Shown one piece after another: positions 43,921 to 52,516 of a stretch of 64,000 bases of DNA. The stretch lies in the NCBI GenBank assembly GCA_964492135.1, contig CAZBJW010000004.1, forward strand, positions 1 through 64,000. Direction: 5' to 3'. How positions within the stretch are numbered: the first letter of the stretch is position 1; each line of letters begins with the position of its first letter. The notes under the pieces were generated by a model, which saw nothing but the letters and a program-made list of their open reading frames with translations, made no database searches and had not been told where the DNA came from. The stretch is from CAYGAW01 sp964492135 (lineage in GTDB: Bacteria > Chloroflexota > Anaerolineae > UBA7937 > B3-Chlor). Position numbers and translations under genes: made by a program.

Positions 43921-45621
43921 ATGCGTAACGGACAAAGAGTGCTAATCATCGGTCTGGACGGTGCCACGCTGGACATCATTGAGCCGATGGCTCGAGAGGG
44001 TAAATTGCCAACCTTTGCACGCTTGATGCGCGAAGGGAGCTATGGTCGGCTCGAATCGGTGCCTAATACTTGGAGTCCAGCTGCGTGGACATCATTTATG
44101 ACTGGGACGAATCCTGGCAAGCATGGTATTCTCTACTTCGATAAACGCATACCTGGAAGCTATGAAAGCCGATACATCAGCGGCGCCTCGCGCTCTGGCC
44201 ATACCTTCTGGGAAGCACTAAGCAACATGGGAAAGCGTGTGGGCGTGGTAAACGTGCCTATGACTTATCCCGCTCAACATTTGAATGGTTTCATGATTGC
44301 CGGTCTCGATGCCCCGGGCCTCGACAGCCCAGGTTTTGCCTATCCATCTGAACTGCAAGATGAGTTAGGGCGCATGGGCTATATCATCCAGCCCGGCATC
44401 CAAACATACATCAAATCTGGTCGGTTAGCTGAGGGAGCACACCGCCTATACGAGACAACGAATAAGCGAGCGGCAACAGTGCATTACCTGATGGATGCCT
44501 ACCCTGACTGGGATCTCTTTGTAGTTGTCTTCAACCAACTGGATGCAGCTCAGCATGCGTACTGGAGGTATATGGATGGCAATCATCTAGAGCATGACCC
44601 TGAAGCCGCTCGCGAGCTTGGTCACGTCATCCCTGATCTCTACATCAAGCTCGATCACGAGGTGGGTCGTCTGATTTCCCGCTGCCCCAACACGATTGTG
44701 ATTGTGATGTCGGACCATGGCTTCGGGTTCAAGCAAGAAGGCGCCTTCTACATTAACGAATGGTTAGCAGCCCAAGGCCTATTGGCATACACTAAAGCTA
44801 TAGATCGCAGTGGTTCGTCGTTGCGAAGCCTGGCTGTGAGTATGCTACGCTGGGGACACTACCAGATTGATAAGAATCTCACTCGAGACACCAAATTGCG
44901 TCTCATGCGGGTGGTCCCGGGCTTACGTGGCAAAGTCGAGTCTGCCATCCGTCTGGGTGGAGTTGATTGGTCAAAGACCCAAGCTTTCTGCGACAATGCA
45001 CGTGATGAAATTTGGATTAATCTGAAGGGGCGTTTCCCACAAGGTATCGTTACTGAAGGTGCCGAGTACAATGCATTGTGCCAACGCATTAGTGAGGAAT
45101 TGATGACTTGGCGTGATACCGAAACCGGTGTGCCACTCGTCAAGCGCGTGTATCGCCGTGAAGAACTCTATCATGGACCAAACTTGTATGAGACCCCCGA
45201 CTTGCTTGTACGTTGGCGAGACGTACAAATTCACGGTGTGAGAGCAGGTGATTTCATTTTACGTCGCGACAATCTGAGGAAGAGTGCATCACAGAGTCCC
45301 GTAAGCGGAGGGCATCGATTCCATGGTATCCTATTCTTACATGGTCCTGGCATCCGTCAGGGCATTAAGTTAACAGGTCCATCGATCATGGATATCGCGC
45401 CGACGATATCGTATTTGTTCAACGCAGGTATTTCCAGTGATTTCGACGGGCGTGTGCTTCTTGACGTTTTCGAGGACTATCTTATCCAGAAAACCTCACC
45501 TGGGCAGAGCGATCAATCAAGGGCCCACGGGGATTTACCCGATCAACCCACCATTGGTTATTCAGAGGAGGAAGTAGAACAAATCGCAGAACGATTGAGG
45601 GGACTTGGTTACTTTAGCTAG
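43921..45621 (+). CDS. Type I phosphodiesterase / alkaline-phosphatase superfamily protein
   Basis: 566-residue hydrolase of the nucleotide pyrophosphatase type. Metal ligands are visible in LIIGLDGATLDI (D13), the nucleophile region WSPAAWTSFMTG, NPGKHGILYF, and the second metal site MSDHGFGF, with GGHRFHGIL near the end. Such proteins occur in glycan-assembly loci, possibly acting on lipid- or nucleotide-linked phosphates; the substrate is unknown. No signal peptide is seen, so a cytosolic place is likely. It sits between the two wbpD-wbpE copies. Confidence 0.85.
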   Translation: MRNGQRVLIIGLDGATLDIIEPMAREGKLPTFARLMREGSYGRLESVPNTWSPAAWTSFMTGTNPGKHGILYFDKRIPGSYESRYISGASRSGHTFWEALSNMGKRVGVVNVPMTYPAQHLNGFMIAGLDAPGLDSPGFAYPSELQDELGRMGYIIQPGIQTYIKSGRLAEGAHRLYETTNKRAATVHYLMDAYPDWDLFVVVFNQLDAAQHAYWRYMDGNHLEHDPEAARELGHVIPDLYIKLDHEVGRLISRCPNTIVIVMSDHGFGFKQEGAFYINEWLAAQGLLAYTKAIDRSGSSLRSLAVSMLRWGHYQIDKNLTRDTKLRLMRVVPGLRGKVESAIRLGGVDWSKTQAFCDNARDEIWINLKGRFPQGIVTEGAEYNALCQRISEELMTWRDTETGVPLVKRVYRREELYHGPNLYETPDLLVRWRDVQIHGVRAGDFILRRDNLRKSASQSPVSGGHRFHGILFLHGPGIRQGIKLTGPSIMDIAPTISYLFNAGISSDFDGRVLLDVFEDYLIQKTSPGQSDQSRAHGDLPDQPTIGYSEEEVEQIAERLRGLGYFS

Positions 45622-45647
45622 AACCTTCGATCGAGCACGGAGCACCC

Positions 45648-46247
45648 ATGCGGGATACAGACCAGATACATATTCATCCGACTGCTTTAGTGGAATCAAG
45701 CACTATTGGTAATGGGACTCGCATCTGGGCTTTTGTCCATGTGCTCCAAGGGGCCCAGATTGGTGAGGATTGCAACATTGGCGATCACTGCTACATCGAA
45801 GACGGCGTTCGTATCGGCGATGAGGTGGTCATCAAGAATGGTGTCTCCCTCTGGACCGGTGTGACGATCGAGGATCGCGTCTTTATCGGCCCCAACGTCA
45901 CCTTCACCAACGACTTGGTGCCCCGGGCCAAGGTTTATCGAGAGGAGTACGACCGCACCCTGGTCAAAGAAGGGAGTAGCATCGGCGCCAATGCTACTCT
46001 GCTTTGTCCCATTACCATTGGCCGCCACGCCCTTGTGGGCGCGGGGGCTGTTGTCACCCGCGACGTGCCTGACTTTGCCCTTGTCTACGGCAACCCTGCC
46101 CGGCTCCATGGCTTCGTCTGCAAGTGCGGCCAGAGATTGCCCTTCGAGCCGGATGAGAAGAACGAGGCCACCGCTACCTGTCAATGCGGTTTGCGCTATC
46201 GCAAAACCGGTCTCCGGGTTGAACATATGGAAAAGCTTATAGCATGA
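45648..46247 (+). CDS. wbpD: UDP-2-acetamido-3-amino-glucuronate N-acetyltransferase (WbpD-like)
   Basis: Left-handed beta-helix acyltransferase of 199 residues: hexapeptide repeats from IHPTALVESSTIGNGTRIW on, VFIGPNVTFTNDLVPRA, TLVKEGSSIGANATLL, then the C-terminal CKCGQRL and TCQCGLRYR cysteine pairs typical of WbpD/WlbB relatives. It acetylates the 3-amino group. The stop overlaps a decayed aminotransferase ATG (ATGAACATTCC), exactly like the arrangement at 42779. Confidence 0.9.
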   Translation: MRDTDQIHIHPTALVESSTIGNGTRIWAFVHVLQGAQIGEDCNIGDHCYIEDGVRIGDEVVIKNGVSLWTGVTIEDRVFIGPNVTFTNDLVPRAKVYREEYDRTLVKEGSSIGANATLLCPITIGRHALVGAGAVVTRDVPDFALVYGNPARLHGFVCKCGQRLPFEPDEKNEATATCQCGLRYRKTGLRVEHMEKLIA

Positions 46248-46529
46248 ACATTCCACCACGCTGACCATCTGTACCTAGTTCGAGTGCTGGAGTGAGGCGG
46301 GATACGCGAGGCCTTAATTGATCGAGGTATCATCACTGGCTTGCATTACCCCGTCCCTCTGCACTTGCAGGAGGCTTATCTCTGTCTGGGCCATCACCAA
46401 GGTGCCTTCCCTGCCGCTGAAGAGGCAGCTCGTACTGTGCTCTCTCTGCCTATGCATCCACGTCTGACGAAAAAGCAAGTAGATTACGTGAGTCACACTA
46501 TCAAAGAGGCGCTGAAGCTGACGGGTTAA
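46244..46529 (+). pseudogene. wbpE-like aminotransferase with large internal deletion
   Basis: The first 11 bases (ATGAACATTCC) equal those of the intact aminotransferase at 42779. Right after, the frame jumps to the C-terminal part: DHLYLVRVLE, a stop, EALIDRGIITGLHYPVPLHL and LSLPMHPRLTKKQVDYV. Roughly 800 bp are missing. Read with the wbpD relic at 42566, it shows an old duplication of wbpD-wbpE with opposite losses. Confidence 0.85.
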
Positions 46530-46558
46530 TTCGCCCGATTGGTGTCAGGATAGAAACG

Positions 46559-47242
46559 ATGCAAATCGCGCGTTCAGATACCTTTATCCAAGACAAACGT
46601 CTGTATCTCGTCATCAAACGAGGCATGGACATCGTCGGTGCCCTAGTGGGCCTGATCCTGTTCGGCCCCCTGATGCTCATCATCGCCATCGCCATCAAGT
46701 TGGATTCCCGCGGTCCGGTCCTCTTTGTGCAGAAGGCGATCGGCAAAGATGGCAAACCCTTCAACATGATCAAATTTCGTTCGATGTATCACGGGGCCGA
46801 CGAGACTGAACACCGGCGCTTTGTCGAAGCCTTTGTGCAGGGCGAGAAGACCGGTCGTGACATTGATCCACGGACTGGTGAGCCGGCTTACAAAATCGTC
46901 GACGATCCCCGAATTACGCGTGCGGGTCATTTTCTGCGCCGGACCGGGCTGGACGAGGCACCCCAGTTCTTCAATGTCCTAAAAGGCGACATGAGCCTGG
47001 TGGGGCCTCGTCCCCCACTCCCCTATGAGTACTCCCTGTACGACGATTGGGCCAAACAGCGCTTAGTCGTGCGCCCTGGCATCACCGGTTTGCACCAGAT
47101 CCGGAAGCGCAGCCGGACTAACTTCCGGGAAATGGTGGAGACCGATCTAGAATATATTGAAAAGATGTCATTGTGGCTGGACATCAAGCTTCTGCTCCTG
47201 ACGATCCCTGTAATCACTATCCTGGGCAAAGGAGCGTATTGA
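46559..47242 (+). CDS. Polyprenyl-phosphate sugar-1-phosphate transferase (PglC/WcaJ catalytic type)
   Basis: Monotopic phosphoglycosyltransferase that loads the first sugar onto undecaprenyl phosphate. The re-entrant helix VGLILFGPLMLIIAIAIKLD, the KFRSM motif, the catalytic Asp-Glu in RRTGLDEAPQFFNVL and GDMSLVGPRPPLPYEY are intact. 227 residues, catalytic domain only. It follows the uronic-acid genes and precedes a WbpB-like gene. One of three such enzymes in the window. Confidence 0.92.
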   Translation: MQIARSDTFIQDKRLYLVIKRGMDIVGALVGLILFGPLMLIIAIAIKLDSRGPVLFVQKAIGKDGKPFNMIKFRSMYHGADETEHRRFVEAFVQGEKTGRDIDPRTGEPAYKIVDDPRITRAGHFLRRTGLDEAPQFFNVLKGDMSLVGPRPPLPYEYSLYDDWAKQRLVVRPGITGLHQIRKRSRTNFREMVETDLEYIEKMSLWLDIKLLLLTIPVITILGKGAY

Positions 47243-47308
47243 GGAGACAGAGGGGCAAAGGATCTAGACCAGCCGAAACCGAAAGGTTGATAAGGAAGAA
47301 GGCAAGCA

Positions 47309-48394
47309 TTGGAGAGGAAATCTGCAACTCGCAGTTTGAAACCTGGAACCGGCTCAGCAACGTTCAGCGGTCAGCTGGCAGCGGATATTGGTATCGGCAT
47401 TGTGGGCGTTGGCTACTGGGGACCTAATTTAGTCCGAGTGTTCGACCAGCTTGCAGACTGTCAAATCATCAAAGTCTGTGACATGAAACCAGGGCGTTTG
47501 CAGTATATCCGGGACCGCTTCCCAGACTTGGAGCTCACCGATGATTACCAGGACTTGCTAGGCAGCTCGCATATTGATGCCGTCGTGATCGCCACACCGG
47601 TATCGACTCACCATACTCTAGCAATGGAAGCTCTGAGGGCCGGCAAGCACGTTTTCGTCGAGAAGCCCCTGGCGGCCACCAGCACCGAGGCGGAAGCCAT
47701 GGTTAAACTGGCTGCCCGCCAGGGATTGGTGGTGGCCACAGGGCATATCTTCGTGTACCATCCAGCTGTAACTGCAATGAAGAAGACCATTGAACGCGGC
47801 GAAATCGGCCAGATCTGTTATGCTGAGTCTAGCCGGGTCAACTTAGGCCCACCAGCGTCAAAGGTTAACGTCATCTGGGATCTAGCTGTCCATGACGTAT
47901 CCATCCTGATTTATCTATTTGGGCAGCACCCCGTAGAAGTTACGGCCTATGGCCGGCGCTTCGTTCATCCCACGCTGACAGATGTCGCCTTCATTCACCT
48001 ATGCTTCGCCGATGGTACCATGGCCCAACACCACGTGAGTTGGCTGTCGCCCAACAAAGTGCGCCGCTTCTTCGTCGCAGGCACCGGGGCTTCGATGATC
48101 TTCGATGACACCAAAAGCAGCGGCAAACTGACCATGTTCGATCAGGGTGTGGACAGCCGCATTGGCCTTGGGGACGAGGAGGTGGTGGAGCTATATTACA
48201 AGCCTGGGGAAGTGTATGTCCCCAAGTTGTCAACTGTTGAACCTTTGAAGATCGAGTGCCAACATTTCCTTGACTGTGTAAGAAAGGAGCACAGACCGCT
48301 TGCGAACGGCGTAGCCGGTCTGAATGTAGTCAAGATTCTAGAGGCTGCCGACTGTTCTATCGCCCAGGACTCGAAACCTGTGAGGCTGACATGA
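47309..48394 (+). CDS. Gfo/Idh/MocA sugar-nucleotide dehydrogenase (WbpB-like)
   Basis: NAD-binding motif IGIVGVGYWGPNLVRVF, EKPLAATSTEAEAMV (the E-K-P catalytic lysine) and GHIFVYHPAV match WbpB/WlbA 3-dehydrogenases that make UDP-3-keto-GlcNAcA for WbpE. 361 residues from TTG 47309, which has AAGGAAGAAGG upstream; the first 25 residues are not conserved-looking. The stop overlaps the next ATG (ATGA). The WbpA-type 6-dehydrogenase is not in the window. Confidence 0.88.
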   Translation: MERKSATRSLKPGTGSATFSGQLAADIGIGIVGVGYWGPNLVRVFDQLADCQIIKVCDMKPGRLQYIRDRFPDLELTDDYQDLLGSSHIDAVVIATPVSTHHTLAMEALRAGKHVFVEKPLAATSTEAEAMVKLAARQGLVVATGHIFVYHPAVTAMKKTIERGEIGQICYAESSRVNLGPPASKVNVIWDLAVHDVSILIYLFGQHPVEVTAYGRRFVHPTLTDVAFIHLCFADGTMAQHHVSWLSPNKVRRFFVAGTGASMIFDDTKSSGKLTMFDQGVDSRIGLGDEEVVELYYKPGEVYVPKLSTVEPLKIECQHFLDCVRKEHRPLANGVAGLNVVKILEAADCSIAQDSKPVRLT

Positions 48395-49503
48395 AAGTTT
48401 TGGTGACAGGTGGAGCTGGCTTCATCGGCTCTCACACTGTAGATCTATTATTGGAAAAGGGATATGAAGTACGAGTTTTCGATAATTTGACTTCACCTGT
48501 TCACCGGGACAGGCAAATCCCAGATTACGTGCCCCTAGATGATGTGGAGTTCATCCGCGGCGATGTGCGGGATAAAGGGACATGGGGTAAGGCTCTAAAG
48601 GGCGTGGACTTCGTTTTCCATTTGGCCGCCTACCAGGATTACCTCCCCGATTTCTCTAAGTTTTTCCACGTCAATAGCGTGGGAACGGCGCTGCTCTATC
48701 AGCTAATCGTGGAGAAGAAATATCCTGTTCAGAAGATTGTCGTAGCTTCCTCTCAAGCCACCTACGGCGAAGGTAAATATGAATGTCCTAAACACGGAGC
48801 CCAATATCCGGGGCCGCGCTCTCTCGAACAATTAATGAACGGGAAGTGGGAACTTCAATGCCCCATTTGTCGGGAGGAGATGAAGCCTCTGCCGACCGAT
48901 GAATCTGCGATAAATCCCCATAACCAGTATGCGATATCCAAATACACCCAGGAGATGATTGCCCTTGGTCTGGGCAAGCGCTATCGTATCCCTACCGTAT
49001 GTGCGCGCTATTCCATTACTCAGGGCGCGCGGCAGTCCTTCCGCAACGCCTACTCCGGCATCCTGCGCATCTTCACCATGCGCTTACTGAATAACAAACC
49101 TCCCATCGTGTATGAGGACGGGCAGCAGTTGCGGGACTATGTCTATGTGGGCGATGTGGCAAGAGCAAATCTCCTTGTCATGGAGGACGACCGTGCCGAT
49201 TACCAAGTCTTTAACGTGGGCGGGAACAAGGTCACTACCGTCTTAGAATACGCCCATCTGCTTGCCGAGAAGCTTGGCAAGGACACTGAGCCAATGATCC
49301 CAGGCGAATTCCGCTTTGGCGACACGCGCCACATCATCTCCGACATCGACAAGCTGCGAGCTCTTGGCTGGGAGCCAGTCACGCCGTTGGAGCAAATCAT
49401 CGAGGAGTATATCGAGTGGGCACGAAAACAACCGGACTTTGAAGATTATTACGTCGAAGCAGAGAGGGCCATGAAGGAGATGGGGGTCATCAGGATGGCC
49501 TAA
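48391..49503 (+). CDS. NAD-dependent epimerase with a Cys/His-rich insert
   Basis: Extended SDR of 370 residues: VTGGAGFIGSHTVDLLLEKG, FHLAAYQDYLPDF, VASSQATYGEG, catalytic YAISK. Between the substrate strand and the YxxxK helix a zinc-ribbon-like insert has C132-x2-H135 and C157-x2-C160. Related inserts occur in some dTDP-rhamnose 4-epimerase-type proteins. The product is an NDP-hexose or NDP-deoxyhexose epimer; which one is unclear. It is coupled to the wbpB-like gene by an ATGA overlap. Confidence 0.85.
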   Translation: MKVLVTGGAGFIGSHTVDLLLEKGYEVRVFDNLTSPVHRDRQIPDYVPLDDVEFIRGDVRDKGTWGKALKGVDFVFHLAAYQDYLPDFSKFFHVNSVGTALLYQLIVEKKYPVQKIVVASSQATYGEGKYECPKHGAQYPGPRSLEQLMNGKWELQCPICREEMKPLPTDESAINPHNQYAISKYTQEMIALGLGKRYRIPTVCARYSITQGARQSFRNAYSGILRIFTMRLLNNKPPIVYEDGQQLRDYVYVGDVARANLLVMEDDRADYQVFNVGGNKVTTVLEYAHLLAEKLGKDTEPMIPGEFRFGDTRHIISDIDKLRALGWEPVTPLEQIIEEYIEWARKQPDFEDYYVEAERAMKEMGVIRMA

Positions 49504-49545
49504 GCGGGATTGCCAACGGGGGCCCAGGGAGAAGGAGTTGAGACC

Positions 49546-50430
49546 TTAGCAAGTTTGCCATTTTAGTTGCTCTCCATATGTGGCATGAGGTTTGAACGGG
49601 TGTTGGCACTCCTCGATGGTGCTTCCTAAGAGCTGCATCTTCGAAAGGTTGCTTGTCCCAAGGCCTTTCGCCTCGCAGTAGTTCAAGTATCCTACCCCGG
49701 AGGGGTCGAAGCCCATGATCTTAGCCGCGACACAATCCGCAGCGAGGAAGTCGGTGCTGGCAATAGCGATGCCTAATTCTACCGGTTCGCCAAAGGCGGG
49801 GCCATTCCCTTCCATCCCCAGGAAGCCGTCAATGACACTGAGGTGGGGTGGGATGATTTTGGCCAACTCGAAGAGGCTGAGATTCATGGCCCGATAACCT
49901 TGGTGTAGGGCTTTCTTGTCATGCCCTTGTTCATCCCAAATTAGGCTGCCTACTACCATATTCTTCAGCGAAAGCGTGACAATGACGCTATCGTGAGTTT
50001 TGGGCGGGCAGACGGAAATGCGATAGTTGCTCTCTACAACTGTCTTGGCCACCCTGAGAAAAAACGGTCGTAATTGTCGATTGTATACCTGCACCTCAAC
50101 ATAGTCATCGTGATCCAAATCCAAGAACTCAACATCATAGCTCTTCCCCAGCTCGAGATAGCCAGCGTCTAGGAAAGCCTGCATAGTGTCTATGGCCCCC
50201 GAACCCTCGCCGATGCAAACTTTGCCTGCGCCTTTCTGTCTGAGGAAATCCAACACGGCTCTGATGGCATCGACATGGGTGATGGCCACCGGGCGTTTCG
50301 GGTAGCCCAGGTTAGGCTTTACCAGGATTTTGCTTCTTGATACCACCTCTATGTCAGATTCGACTAGATTGAGTGCTCGAAGGACGTTCTCATACCTGTC
50401 CGTTCCTTTGACCAATGAGACTCTGACCAT
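49546..50430 (-). CDS. DUF362 protein
   Basis: 294-residue DUF362-type protein: VKPNLGYPKRPVAITHVDAI, GEGSGAIDT and CPPKTHDSVIVTLSLKNM are the conserved blocks, with VIDGFLGMEGNGPAFGEPVE later. No ferredoxin-type CxxCxxC clusters are attached. Function is unknown for this form; some relatives are oxidoreductases or appear near sugar clusters. It is the only complete minus-strand gene in the middle of the locus, convergent with the epimerase and divergent from hddC, with its own promoter region at about 50472-50500. Confidence 0.85.
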   Translation of the reverse strand: MVRVSLVKGTDRYENVLRALNLVESDIEVVSRSKILVKPNLGYPKRPVAITHVDAIRAVLDFLRQKGAGKVCIGEGSGAIDTMQAFLDAGYLELGKSYDVEFLDLDHDDYVEVQVYNRQLRPFFLRVAKTVVESNYRISVCPPKTHDSVIVTLSLKNMVVGSLIWDEQGHDKKALHQGYRAMNLSLFELAKIIPPHLSVIDGFLGMEGNGPAFGEPVELGIAIASTDFLAADCVAAKIMGFDPSGVGYLNYCEAKGLGTSNLSKMQLLGSTIEECQHPFKPHATYGEQLKWQTC

Positions 50431-50471
50431 CCTAAGCCCAAGCCCCTTGAGAACTAGTTAAGTCCAACTAA

Positions 50472-50500
50472 ATTATACTACTCTATGGGGCAAATCCAAA
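50472..50500 (-). promoter_or_regulatory. Promoter candidate for the DUF362 gene with symmetric element
   Basis: On the minus strand a perfect TATAAT (50477-50472) has TTTGGA 17 bp upstream. The TTTGGA lies inside AATCCAAAC (50493-50501), which is mirrored as GTTTGGATT at 50585-50593 just before hddC, so one factor could control both divergent genes. Confidence 0.45.
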
Positions 50501-50604
50501 CCATGAATGTCAAAGGATTCTTGATCGTGACTTCCGCAAGGTGACGTTAGTCGAATAGTGGCTCCTCTGTATGATCCTGGGTCCGTTTGGATTAGTAGAA
50601 GACT

Positions 50605-51330
50605 ATGAAAGCGATCATCTTGGTAGCTGGTGAAGGAACACGTTTGCGGCCTCTGACCTTCGATTGCCCCAAAGCTCTGCTGCCTATCGCGAGCAAGCCG
50701 TTACTGGAGCACACCATTGATTTGCTCAAGTGTCATGGGATAGCCCAGATTGCCCTCAACCTCCACCACAAGCCCGAAGTCATCACGAAGCACTTTGGCG
50801 ACGGGCGGGATTTCGGGGTAGAGATAACGTATTCCCTAGAGGAGTCCATCTTGGGTACGGCCGGGGCAGTCAAGAAGTTAGAGGGCTACTTCGATGACAC
50901 CTTCGTTGTGGTTTACGGCGATGTCTTGACCAATGTTAACATACGGAGCCTTGTAAGTTTCCATGATATACAAAGGGGATTGGGTACCATCGCTGTATAT
51001 CAGGTGGATGACCCTTCAGCTTGTGGCCTCGTTGAATTGGGCGATCATTGGAGGATAACCCGCTTCGCGGAGAAGCCACCGCCTGATGAGATCTTCACCG
51101 ATCTAGCCAACACAGGGATATTCGTCTTGGAACCAGAGGTTATCGATTATATTCCATCTGGCACCTTTTATGATTTCGGCCATGATCTCTTCCCAAGGCT
51201 TCTTGAAGAAGGCGTCCCCATGTACGGTTATCCCATCTCTGATACCGATTACCTCCTCGATATTGGGACGATAGATCACTACGAGAGAGCGCAACGGGAG
51301 TGGCCTGTCATTTGTGGGTCACCGGCTTAA
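50605..51330 (+). CDS. hddC: Heptose-1-phosphate guanylyltransferase-like nucleotidyltransferase
   Basis: Sugar nucleotidyltransferase, 241 residues. The start motif is IILVAGEGTRLRPLT (most relatives have LAGG/LAGGxG), then CPKALLPIASKPLLEHTI and VVYGDVLTNVNI. The length and neighbourhood (heptose kinase, isomerase and phosphatase) point to HddC, which makes GDP-D-glycero-alpha-D-manno-heptose. By sequence alone a mannose- or glucose-1-phosphate enzyme cannot be excluded. Confidence 0.8.
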   Translation: MKAIILVAGEGTRLRPLTFDCPKALLPIASKPLLEHTIDLLKCHGIAQIALNLHHKPEVITKHFGDGRDFGVEITYSLEESILGTAGAVKKLEGYFDDTFVVVYGDVLTNVNIRSLVSFHDIQRGLGTIAVYQVDDPSACGLVELGDHWRITRFAEKPPPDEIFTDLANTGIFVLEPEVIDYIPSGTFYDFGHDLFPRLLEEGVPMYGYPISDTDYLLDIGTIDHYERAQREWPVICGSPA

Positions 51331-51456
51331 GTTCCTCGATACCTCCACCATGCTTTATTCCACAAACCAGATAGTTGGGGACGTTAACAATCCATAGATC
51401 CAGTATGGGTGGTTGGTCGCCATAGTTTTTTCGACAACGGGAGGTAATGATATCAC

Positions 51457-52488
51457 ATGCTGATTGTCCGGACACCGGTAAGGATAAGCTTCGCCGGCGG
51501 GGGCACCGATTTGGAAGCGTACTATGGTCGCTACGGTGGCTGCGTGGTCAGTACCACCATTGACAAATACTTCTACGTCTTCCTGAACGTCAACGAGGAT
51601 GATGACATCCAGATCAACTCGTCCGACTACCACACCTTCTATCGCCATAATCCTGACCAAGTCCTGCTGGTGGACGGTGATCTGGCTCTGCCCAAGGCGG
51701 TCTTGAATCACTTCGGCATCCACAAGGGCCTCTCCATGTTTCTGGCCTCGGAGATCCCGCCGGGTACGGGTCTGGGCTCCTCCGGCAGCGTGGCCGTAGC
51801 CATGGTCAAAGCGATCAGCACCGCCTGTGGCTTGAACCTCCCCAAAGAGGAGATCGCCGAGCTGGCTTGCCACATTGAGATCGACAAGTTGGGCATGCCC
51901 GTGGGCAAGCAGGACCAGTACGCAGCCGCCTTTGGGGGATTTAACTTCATCACCTTCACCTCGGAAGGGATTGTAGTGGAACCCCTAAGTATCGCCCCTG
52001 AAATCCGGCGTCACCTGAAGAAAAGCCTGCTCCTTTTCTTTACCGGTTCCAGCCGTGATTCTGCCAAGATTCTTAAGGAGCAGAAGAGGTCAAGCGAGAA
52101 AGATGACCCCCAGGTCATTGCCGCGCTACATGCCGCAAAGGAGACGGCCCTTGAGCTCAAAGCCTGCCTTGAGCGGGGTGACCTGCGTCGGTTCGGTGAG
52201 CTGTTGGATCTCACCTGGCAGCATAAGAAGCGTTTTGCTTCTGGCATTACCAACCCTCTCATCGACGAGTGCTACGCGCTGGCCCTGGCCAACGGGGCTT
52301 TAGGAGGGAAAATCACGGGAGCCGGTGGCGGTGGTTTCCTAATGTTATATTGTGAAGAAGAATATCGAGACCAAGTAACAAAGATTCTGGAGGAAAAAGG
52401 CCTCAAGCGTATGGATTTCCACTTTGAAACCGAGGGAGCGAGGATCCTGGTCAATGCCGGGCTCAGCTTGACCGCCAGCGGAGCGTAG
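51457..52488 (+). CDS. hddA: D-glycero-alpha-D-manno-heptose-7-phosphate kinase (GHMP)
   Basis: GHMP kinase of 343 residues: RTPVRISFAGGGTDLEAYY at the start, ATP loop EIPPGTGLGSSGSVAVAMV, and the third motif KITGAGGGGFLMLYC. The SFAGGGTDL opening is typical of heptose/fucose kinases of the HddA type. It phosphorylates heptose-7-phosphate at C1. ATG 51457 has GGGAGGT upstream. With gmhA, gmhB and hddC it completes a GDP-heptose pathway. Confidence 0.92.
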   Translation: MLIVRTPVRISFAGGGTDLEAYYGRYGGCVVSTTIDKYFYVFLNVNEDDDIQINSSDYHTFYRHNPDQVLLVDGDLALPKAVLNHFGIHKGLSMFLASEIPPGTGLGSSGSVAVAMVKAISTACGLNLPKEEIAELACHIEIDKLGMPVGKQDQYAAAFGGFNFITFTSEGIVVEPLSIAPEIRRHLKKSLLLFFTGSSRDSAKILKEQKRSSEKDDPQVIAALHAAKETALELKACLERGDLRRFGELLDLTWQHKKRFASGITNPLIDECYALALANGALGGKITGAGGGGFLMLYCEEEYRDQVTKILEEKGLKRMDFHFETEGARILVNAGLSLTASGA

Positions 52489-52516
52489 GCTTCCAATCTG
52501 GGGTGGACAAGACACC

